Origin: a virus | IMG/VR virus record: IMGVR_UViG_3300025383_000097 | Coordinates: 1 to 25,867 of that record | Length of the DNA stretch: 25,867 nucleotides | Direction: 5' to 3' (one strand) | Part shown: positions 1 through 5,648 of the stretch, piece by piece | How the letters are laid out: every line of letters begins with the position of its first letter | Numbering within the stretch: the stretch's first letter is position 1 | Notes under the pieces: generated by a model | The model's input: only the letters and a program-made list of their open reading frames with translations | Told to the model about the DNA's origin: nothing | The model's database searches: none | Made by a program: the position numbers and the translations under genes

Positions 1-1
1 T

Positions 2-376
2 CCCCACTTAGACACCCCACATAGATTTAAGAAATATAACTTTGACAATCGATTACTTGGCATACAATGTATTGTAGCTTTAGAAGATATGACCATTGAA
101 AACGGCGTTACTGGACTTGTTCCATATAGTCAAAAGCGTGACTTTGATATTGTAGATTGCTATAGTGGTAAATACACACGTTGGTTTAAAGAAAATGCCA
201 AACAGTTTGACTTAAGCCGTGGCAGTGTGTTAATGTATAACTGTAGAGTATTACATAGTAGTATGAGTAATAAGTCAAATAATAATAGAACCGCACTAGC
301 AATTAATTATTTGGATAATAGTCTTGTAGATGAAGTGCGTAATATAGATAACATATGGACAAGCAATGGCAAATGA
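2..376 (+). CDS. PhyH-like 2-oxoglutarate/Fe(II) oxygenase, 3' part
   Basis: The reading frame is open to the left edge, so the start lies outside the window; 124 residues are visible. The second to fourth visible residues are HLD (bases 5-13), matching the HxD iron-binding motif of the Fe(II)/2-oxoglutarate oxygenase fold. A distal His follows in RVLHSS, then an Arg (NNNRTALAI) in the place that normally binds 2-oxoglutarate. The segment NGVTGLVPYSQK fits the strand that reads NG-x-PGSH in phytanoyl-CoA dioxygenase (PhyH) relatives. Such enzymes hydroxylate small molecules or protein side chains; the substrate here is unknown. They are common in T4-like marine phages. The frame ends at TGA 374-376 and the same frame then continues into zinc-finger-like sequence (see 377-595). 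Confidence 0.75.
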   Translation, partial: PHLDTPHRFKKYNFDNRLLGIQCIVALEDMTIENGVTGLVPYSQKRDFDIVDCYSGKYTRWFKENAKQFDLSRGSVLMYNCRVLHSSMSNKSNNNRTALAINYLDNSLVDEVRNIDNIWTSNGK

Positions 377-595
377 TATTATACAGTTAAAGGAGAAGGT
401 AACTATAAAAGATGGCACGGCGAAAGATGCAAAGACAATCCAAATAAACTTGCAAGAGAAATACCGAAATTAGTTGAAAATATGAAAAGAGTCAAATGCG
501 ACCATTGCGGTAACATTTTTCAACTTCCTAATTATAATAGGTGGCACGGAGACAACTGTAAGTCTAAAAAGATAAAAGGAGATAAAATTGAGTAA
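377..595 (+). pseudogene. decayed or unusual two-finger zinc-binding gene
   Basis: Between the oxygenase stop and the exonuclease gene the frame starting at 377 is open to TAA 593-595. It encodes two similar units: a first half-finger NYKRWHGERC (about 401-430) without the usual CxxC before it, and a complete finger CDHCG...NYNRWHGDNC (about 497-559). CxxC...H...C fingers with an RWHG-x-NC tail occur in small T4-like phage proteins. No ATG, GTG or TTG lies in frame before ATG 482, and that ATG has no clear ribosome binding site. The first finger therefore looks truncated. An AAAGGAG-like element at about 389-395 has no usable start after it in this frame. It is either a remnant or a 37-aa one-finger protein from 482; I favour remnant. 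Confidence 0.5.
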
Positions 596-1148
596 TGATA
601 TTATGTTGGATATTGAAAGTTTGGATACAACACCTAATTGTGTTATACTTACTATTGGTGCTGTGCGTTTTGACCCTAAGGGCAATGGTATCGCAGAAAG
701 ATTAGAACTACGACCAACAATTGAAGATCAAACTGAAATCTACAATCGTAGTATCAATGATGACACACTACGTTGGTGGGGTGAACAAAGTCCCGAATCA
801 ATTGAAGAGGCTATGGGTGATCGTGATCGACAACCATTTAAAGATTGCATGGAAATTCTTTACAAGTTTTGTTGGAATCGCAGAGCAGTATGGAGCAACG
901 GTGCTCCCTTCGACTTGGTAGTTATGGAACATGCATGGCGACAAACAAGTGACAAGCCAAACCCCATACCTTGGCCCTTTTGGACTATGCGTGACACACG
1001 TACACTATATGAAGTTGCAGGTGTAAGTCTTAAAGATGAAAAGCACGTTACCAGTCATAAGGCTGTTGATGACGCAGAACATCAGGCAATTGTTGTGCAA
1101 CGTGCATATATGAAATTAATGAAAGCAGGATTGGTTCAACCTCGATGA
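588..1148 (+). CDS. dexA: DexA-like 3'-5' exonuclease (DEDDh)
   Basis: This 186-aa protein carries the DEDDh motifs: LDIES with D8 and E10 (Exo I), a central NGAPFDL (Exo II) and HKAVDDAEHQ with H157 and D162 (Exo III). The spacing and the WW-x-QSPE segment resemble T4 exonuclease A (DexA, 227 aa). It should remove nucleotides from 3' ends of DNA or RNA. I chose the TTG start at 588 because an AAAAGGA element at 574-580 lies seven bases upstream; the next in-frame ATG (603) would cut into the protein two residues before the catalytic Asp. The stop overlaps the next gene's start as ATGA (1145-1148), implying coupled translation with the polymerase III alpha-like protein. The symbol is by family likeness; an RNase-type relative is possible. 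Confidence 0.8.
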   Translation: MSNDIMLDIESLDTTPNCVILTIGAVRFDPKGNGIAERLELRPTIEDQTEIYNRSINDDTLRWWGEQSPESIEEAMGDRDRQPFKDCMEILYKFCWNRRAVWSNGAPFDLVVMEHAWRQTSDKPNPIPWPFWTMRDTRTLYEVAGVSLKDEKHVTSHKAVDDAEHQAIVVQRAYMKLMKAGLVQPR

Positions 1149-1726
1149 GAATCGATAGTGACGTAGACATTGACTTTGGTAATCGTGATTTAATCTTAGA
1201 AAAGATTAAACATATCCCTGCCAGTATGCGTAAAGTAGATCCAATTAGAAAACATGCAACAGGTGTGCATATTACAGAAATACCCTATGATTCTGTAAAT
1301 AACATGGCATCGATAGACTATAAAGAAGCAGAAGATCGTGGATATTTTAAACTAGACTTGTTGAATGTGCATGTTTATGAACAAGTTAAAAGCGAAGAAC
1401 ATTTATTAGAATTAATGCGCGAACCCAATTGGGCTAGATTAAATGATCCAATCTTTGTAGAAAAACTTATACATTTAAGCAATCATTATCAGTCTATTAA
1501 GCGTATGCCAGAACCTATCAATAGTATTCCTAGACTAGCTATGTTTTTAGCAGCTATTAGACCCGCTAAAAAGCACTTGATTGGTAGACCCTTTAAAGAA
1601 ATAAGTGAAACTATCTGGGATAAAGAAGACGGAACTTATAGTTTTAAACGTAGTCATGCTGTGGCCTATGCACATCTTGTAGTTGTGCATATGAATCTAT
1701 TAGACTCAGGGCATACGTTTAACTAG
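1145..1726 (+). CDS. miniature DNA polymerase III alpha (DnaE)-like protein
   Basis: The protein has 193 aa, against about 1160 aa for E. coli polymerase III alpha, yet keeps its catalytic-core motifs in the same order. DVDIDF (D8, D10) matches PDFDVDF, which carries two catalytic Asp. KHATGVHI (36-43) matches KHAGGVVI. FKLDLL (68-73; K69, D71) matches VKFDFL, which carries the third Asp and its neighbouring Lys. FLAAIRP (134-140) matches the LVALFRPG region, and FKRSHAVAYA (167-176) matches FNKSHSAAYA. PHP, most of the fingers, the OB domain and the clamp-binding tail are absent. It starts inside the stop of the exonuclease gene (ATGA), a pairing reminiscent of DnaE with the proofreading exonuclease DnaQ. 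Its 3' end overlaps the convergent gene by 21 bases. Homology is inferred by eye; polymerase activity is not shown. Confidence 0.65.
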   Translation: MRIDSDVDIDFGNRDLILEKIKHIPASMRKVDPIRKHATGVHITEIPYDSVNNMASIDYKEAEDRGYFKLDLLNVHVYEQVKSEEHLLELMREPNWARLNDPIFVEKLIHLSNHYQSIKRMPEPINSIPRLAMFLAAIRPAKKHLIGRPFKEISETIWDKEDGTYSFKRSHAVAYAHLVVVHMNLLDSGHTFN

Positions 1727-2086
1727 GGTAATGCTCTTACGTTTAATACGGCGTTTGCTGATTTCACTAATGCTAGTAACAGGGCCATGAATAATCACTA
1801 AACTTTTGTTCGCAAAAGTACGCAAATATATCTTAAATGGATCCCATTCACTTTTTAGAAATAGATTAATTGGTATGGTTCTATTGCTTTCCCACCACCA
1901 GCAATCCCCTAATTTTAGGAATTTTTCTTTAACATTGCTGTCTACAATACTGCCATAATCATAAATTGTAGTTACTAAGTCATCACGATTCTGTACAATT
2001 CCTACATAGTCTTGACCGGCGTAGGAGCAGACCGTGATAAACGGGTGATTTTCAGTTAATTTTGTAAAAAAATCTTTGTCAACCAT
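1706..2086 (-). CDS. conserved phage protein, function unknown
   Basis: This 126-aa protein is read from the minus strand and begins MVDKDFFTKL. It is rich in aromatic residues (WWWESNRTIPINLFL near the middle) and ends in a basic tail (KRRIKRKS). I recall similar small proteins in T4-like marine phages but know of no function. No membrane segment or catalytic motif is evident. Its 3' end runs 21 bases into the 3' end of the polymerase III alpha-like gene. A late-type box reading GTAAATAAG on the minus strand (2102 to 2094) lies only ten bases from the ATG, so the mRNA would have a leader of a few bases at most, and no ribosome binding site is visible. Confidence 0.7.
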   Translation of the reverse strand: MVDKDFFTKLTENHPFITVCSYAGQDYVGIVQNRDDLVTTIYDYGSIVDSNVKEKFLKLGDCWWWESNRTIPINLFLKSEWDPFKIYLRTFANKSLVIIHGPVTSISEISKRRIKRKSITLVKRMP

Positions 2087-2093
2087 TGTTATG

Positions 2094-2102
2094 CTTATTT
2101 AC
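2094..2102 (-). promoter_or_regulatory. late-type promoter box, minus strand
   Basis: The minus strand reads GTAAATAAG, one of the variants of the T4-like late box seen through this window. The last A of the TAAATA core is ten bases before the ATG at 2086. By T4 geometry (start about six bases after the box) the transcript would begin near 2090. Confidence 0.45.
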
Positions 2103-2133
2103 TCTTTTTTACCCATACATAATATTTTATCTG

Positions 2134-2142
2134 AATAAATAC
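2134..2142 (+). promoter_or_regulatory. late promoter box AATAAATAC
   Basis: AATAAATAC matches the T4 late consensus TATAAATA followed by C, as at several other genes here. The predicted transcript start is near 2147, which is the first base of AAGGAG (2147-2152). It would drive the structural-type gene at 2239. Confidence 0.65.
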
Positions 2143-2238
2143 TGTCAAGGAGCATCATCAGTGTATACAACAGCGGTATTTTTATATATTCAACGAAACA
2201 TTGTTGTTGTCCTATCAGGACCGTCGCCAAGGAGATTT

Positions 2239-2982
2239 ATGCCAGTCTATTCAAAACCTCTCACCCTAAGTAAAGGTGTAGACAATCAATTACAATTTCA
2301 ATTCTTAAATCAAGATCAGAAACCTGTAGATGTAACTGGACTTGAAATAACTTTTAGAGCAATAGATCAAACTGGTAGCACTATATTATTTCAACAATCA
2401 TTAGATTCGGTATATCCAGCTAACGGTATAATGCAACTTAATTTAAATTCAAGTACATTGGTACCTGTAGATGCGCAACAATGTTTCTACACGTTGTCTA
2501 TCCCATCACAAGATGGTACCATGAACTTCCCTGTATACGTTGATCAAGCTGCACAGGCAAGAGGCGATTTAGCTATTGTAAATGCTATATTGCCAAGTGT
2601 GGTTCCTTCATTAAAGGTTACTATACCATCTGCTCAAGGCATTCCAGGTTTAGATGGTCCATATACTTTCAATTCTAATGACCAACCTATGTTTGGTGCA
2701 GGAAATACTGTATGGCATAGCAGTGTAATTACAAATGATAATAACCCAATATTAACTTTACAAATGGAATATTATCAATACACAGGCAATGTAGCAATTT
2801 TAGGTAGCTGCACAGGTAACGGAGATTGGGCACCAATTACTTCATATACATATTCTAATATTACCAATACTCTTGGGTATGTAATTGAAGGATTCTATCC
2901 GTTTGTACAAGTGGCATTTGAAGCAAACGCTAATAATATTGCAAACGGCTTTGATATTTTGTCCAATATTTACGCCAGATAA
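2239..2982 (+). CDS. probable virion structural protein (baseplate or neck type)
   Basis: This 247-aa protein (MPVYSKPLTL...) has a beta-rich look. Its first half (FLNQDQKPVDVTGLEITFRA) resembles the N-terminal jelly-roll of upper-baseplate and receptor-binding support proteins, which read DLTG-x-TVTF. The rest is rich in Asn, Thr and Gly and has no catalytic motif. I chose ATG 2239, with AAGGAG at 2229-2234 four bases upstream. A GTG at 2161 in the same frame also has a good AAGGAG (2147-2152, eight bases away) and would add 26 mostly hydrophobic residues; it cannot be excluded. The late box at 2134 makes it a late gene, in keeping with a virion role. It ends just before the primase promoter. 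Confidence 0.6.
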   Translation: MPVYSKPLTLSKGVDNQLQFQFLNQDQKPVDVTGLEITFRAIDQTGSTILFQQSLDSVYPANGIMQLNLNSSTLVPVDAQQCFYTLSIPSQDGTMNFPVYVDQAAQARGDLAIVNAILPSVVPSLKVTIPSAQGIPGLDGPYTFNSNDQPMFGAGNTVWHSSVITNDNNPILTLQMEYYQYTGNVAILGSCTGNGDWAPITSYTYSNITNTLGYVIEGFYPFVQVAFEANANNIANGFDILSNIYAR

Positions 2983-2983
2983 C

Positions 2984-3012
2984 TTTACATTTATATTTCA
3001 ACAAGTTATAAT
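2984..3012 (+). promoter_or_regulatory. sigma70-type promoter for primase gene (leaderless)
   Basis: TTTACA (2984-2989), a 17-base spacer and TATAAT (3007-3012) form a near-consensus sigma70 promoter. The primase ATG is at 3019, six bases after the -10 box, so transcription should begin at or next to the A of the start codon. Confidence 0.7.
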
Positions 3013-3018
3013 ATCTAG

Positions 3019-3987
3019 ATGTTTGAGATATTATCTATTATTCCTGGCAAAAAGAAATCAACTAGTAGTGGTTGGCAAAGCTTTAACGCCCCCTGTTGTG
3101 TTAATCGTGGACACAAAGCAGACCGTCGTATGCGAGGCGGGGTAATAACTGACGGGCCAAACAAATGGACATATCATTGCTTTAATTGTAACTTCAAATG
3201 TGGATTTGTATTAGGTAAATCATTAACTAAAAACACTAAATTATTATTAACTTGGTGTGGTATAGACAGTGATCAAATTACTAAATGGAATTTTGAAAGT
3301 TTACAACACAAAGATTTGTTAGACTTTACTAATAAAAAACGTGAAAAGAAAAAGGTAAAGTTCAAAGAAATGAAATTACCTGAGGGTGAATTAGTTGATG
3401 TAAACAATATAAATCACAAAGTATACGTTGATTATTTACAAAAACGTGGCATAACTATTAGCGAATATCCCTTCTTAGTAACACCAAATGCTGAAGGACG
3501 TAACAGTAATAGAGTTATCATACCCTTTACACATGAAAATAAAATTGTTGGTCATACAAGTAGATTTTTAGATGACAGAAAACCTAAGTTTATAAGTGAA
3601 CAACAATCAGGATATTTGTTTGGTTATGATTTACAAAAAAGTGATTATCAATTTTGTATAGTAGTCGAAGGTATATTTGACGCATTGAGTATTAATGGAT
3701 GTGCATTAACGCATAATTCAATCAGTGAAGAACAGGCTACATTACTAAAAAATCTTAATAGAAAGATTATCGTTGTGCCTGATCAAGACAAAGCTGGGTT
3801 AGAAATTTGCGATAGAGCATTAGAATTAGGATTTAGTGTTAGTTTGCCAGACTGGAACGTTAAAGATGTTAATGATGCTGTAGTAAAATATGGCAAAGTA
3901 GCAACTATGCTAAGTATACTGCAAAATGAAACTAGCAGTAAGATAAAGATTGAAATGAGGAAAAAAGAAATTGCTAAACGATTATAA
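3019..3987 (+). CDS. 61: DNA primase (T4 gp61 type)
   Basis: This 322-aa protein (T4 gp61 has 342) should make RNA primers for lagging-strand synthesis with the gp41-type helicase encoded next. An N-terminal zinc-binding region has C26, C27, H32, C54 and C57 (PCCVNRGH...CFNC). A TOPRIM domain follows, with E217 in VVEGIFDAL and the acidic pair D255/D257 in VPDQDKAG. The start ATG 3019 has no ribosome binding site; it lies six bases after a near-consensus -10 box, so the message is probably leaderless. The end overlaps the helicase start by 17 bases, matching the 61-41 order of T4-like phages. Confidence 0.9.
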   Translation: MFEILSIIPGKKKSTSSGWQSFNAPCCVNRGHKADRRMRGGVITDGPNKWTYHCFNCNFKCGFVLGKSLTKNTKLLLTWCGIDSDQITKWNFESLQHKDLLDFTNKKREKKKVKFKEMKLPEGELVDVNNINHKVYVDYLQKRGITISEYPFLVTPNAEGRNSNRVIIPFTHENKIVGHTSRFLDDRKPKFISEQQSGYLFGYDLQKSDYQFCIVVEGIFDALSINGCALTHNSISEEQATLLKNLNRKIIVVPDQDKAGLEICDRALELGFSVSLPDWNVKDVNDAVVKYGKVATMLSILQNETSSKIKIEMRKKEIAKRL

Positions 3988-5362
3988 TGTCGAAGTACAA
4001 ACATTGTTTTTACGTATGATGGTTACAAACGCTGAGTTATATACTCGTGTTATGAATATCATGAATCCAAAAAACTTTGATCGCACATTGCGACCAGTAG
4101 CAGATTTTATTGTTGACCACAGTAAAAAATATAATGTTATGCCAGAACCAAATCAAATTAAGGCAACAACAGGTCAAACTATTGAAACTGTAGATGATTT
4201 AGATGATGGACATTATGAGTGGTTCTTAGAAGAATTTGAGGCATTTACTAAACGACAAGAACTTGAAAGGGCTATTTTAAAGTCAGCCGACTTATTAGAA
4301 AAAGGTGAATATGATCCAGTAGAAAAACTAATCAAAGATGCTGTGCAAATTAGTCTACAACGTGACATGGGTACTGACTATTTTGACGATCCTCGTGGTC
4401 GATTAATGGCACTTAAAAGCAGCAATGGACAAAACAGTACAGGCTGGCCTAGCATGGATAAGAAACTATATGGTGGGTTCAATCGTGGTGAATTACAAAT
4501 CTTTGCTGGTGGCTCAGGTTCTGGTAAAAGTTTGTTTATGCAAAATCTTGCTGTTAACTGGGCACAATCAGGCTTAAATGGTGCATATATAACCTTAGAA
4601 TTAAGTGAAGGTCTTTGTGCGTTGCGCATCGATAGTATGATGACACAAACTGCTAGTAGGGACATTTTCAAAGATATTGACAATGTTGAAATGAAAGTTA
4701 AAATGGCAGCAAAGAAGGCAGGTAAACTTAGAATCAAATATATGCCAGCACAAAGCACAGTAAACGATATCAGAGCATATTGTAAAGAACTACAAATACA
4801 AACTGGAGTAAAAGTAGATTTTTTATGTATCGATTATCTTGATTTGATTATGCCCGTAAGCGCAAAAGTAAGTCCCAGCGATTTGTTTGTCAAAGACAAA
4901 TATGTTAGTGAAGAATTGCGTAACTTGGCAAAAGAATTAAACGTATTGTTTGTAACAGCCAGTCAGTTAAATCGTGCTGCGGTAGAAGAAATCGAATTTG
5001 ATCATAGTCATATTTCAGGTGGTATTAGTAAGATCAATACTGCTGATAACGTGTTTGGTATCTTTACAAGTCGTAGTATGCGTGAACGTGGGCAATATCA
5101 GTTACAATTAATGAAAACTCGTAGTAGTTCTGGTGTAGGTCAAAAGATTGAACTTGCATTTGACGTAGATACTCTAAGAATTACAGACCCTGAAGAAAAT
5201 TCTGACAATTCTACAGTTCCTCAGCCCTCAGCTAATGACATTATGAGTAAAATTAAGACGGTTTCAACTATAACCGATAGTATAGAACCTGAAACTAAAA
5301 AGGTCGTAGCTGATGTTCAAAGCTCCAAATTAAAGAGTTTATTGAACCAACTAAACAAATAG
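3971..5362 (+). CDS. 41: replicative DNA helicase (T4 gp41, DnaB family)
   Basis: The 463-aa protein matches T4 gp41 in size (475 aa). It has an N-terminal helical domain, then a RecA-type core with Walker A GGSGSGKS (180-187, K186) and Walker B FLCIDYLD (D288), followed by a Gln-bearing strand (FVTASQLNRAA). As a hexamer it should unwind the fork 5' to 3' on the lagging strand and activate the primase. I chose TTG 3971, which has GAGGA eight bases upstream inside the primase gene; a later in-frame ATG (4016) lies inside conserved helical sequence. The last 45 residues are Ser, Thr and Lys rich and look flexible. Translation is probably coupled to the primase. Confidence 0.92.
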   Translation: MLNDYNVEVQTLFLRMMVTNAELYTRVMNIMNPKNFDRTLRPVADFIVDHSKKYNVMPEPNQIKATTGQTIETVDDLDDGHYEWFLEEFEAFTKRQELERAILKSADLLEKGEYDPVEKLIKDAVQISLQRDMGTDYFDDPRGRLMALKSSNGQNSTGWPSMDKKLYGGFNRGELQIFAGGSGSGKSLFMQNLAVNWAQSGLNGAYITLELSEGLCALRIDSMMTQTASRDIFKDIDNVEMKVKMAAKKAGKLRIKYMPAQSTVNDIRAYCKELQIQTGVKVDFLCIDYLDLIMPVSAKVSPSDLFVKDKYVSEELRNLAKELNVLFVTASQLNRAAVEEIEFDHSHISGGISKINTADNVFGIFTSRSMRERGQYQLQLMKTRSSSGVGQKIELAFDVDTLRITDPEENSDNSTVPQPSANDIMSKIKTVSTITDSIEPETKKVVADVQSSKLKSLLNQLNK

Positions 5363-5364
5363 AT

Positions 5365-5395
5365 TCCTATAAAATCCGATAAATACAGTATAGGA
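5365..5395 (+). promoter_or_regulatory. late promoter within an inverted repeat covering the ribosome binding site
   Basis: The late box GATAAATAC lies at 5378-5386. It sits in the loop between TCCTATA (5365-5371) and TATAGGA (5389-5395). The right arm contains the ribosome binding site AGGA (5392-5395) for ATG 5403. The predicted late start is near 5391, so late mRNA would lack the left arm and its ribosome binding site would stay free. Confidence 0.6.
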
Positions 5396-5402
5396 CCTAC
5401 GT

Positions 5403-5648
5403 ATGCAGAAAAAAACTAGAAGTCTGTTAGAAGAATTAGAATCCATTGGTAGCAGCCGTGATATTAACCATGTCATAGAAAGTCGTGCTAATAATGTAAT
5501 TGCAAGTGCTATTAATTTATTAGAATTAATAGGCAAGCATTACTCTGTTGAAAAGGCAGAAATTCTAGAAAAGAAATTACTTAGTTCCATAAAGAGTAAG
5601 GACCAACGCAGGTTCGCAAAATCTTTAAGGAAGAAGGATGAGATTTAA
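5403..5648 (+). CDS. small conserved phage protein, unknown function
   Basis: This 81-aa basic, probably all-helical protein begins MQKKTRSLLEELESIG and contains ESRANNVIASAINLLELI. Short proteins with this wording recur in T4-like marine phages; I know of no function. The ribosome binding site AGGA at 5392-5395 is seven bases from the ATG. A late promoter lies just upstream. The 3' end overlaps the next gene by 11 bases, so the two are probably co-translated. A DNA-binding or head-core role is possible, but nothing in the sequence proves either. Confidence 0.7.
   Translation: MQKKTRSLLEELESIGSSRDINHVIESRANNVIASAINLLELIGKHYSVEKAEILEKKLLSSIKSKDQRRFAKSLRKKDEI

Noticed and set aside
374-595. 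Stop-codon read-through joining the oxygenase to the zinc fingers
   Set aside because: No known read-through context or downstream structure was seen, and the missing first CxxC points to decay rather than a designed extension.
2086-2238. Long N-terminal extension of the structural protein from 2086
   Set aside because: The late promoter (2134) and both ribosome binding sites lie inside it, so translation from 2086 is unlikely.
4378-4758. 126-aa open frame on the minus strand inside the helicase gene
   Set aside because: It is antisense to the Walker A region of an intact helicase, has no ribosome binding site, and its residue pattern is that of a mirrored coding frame.
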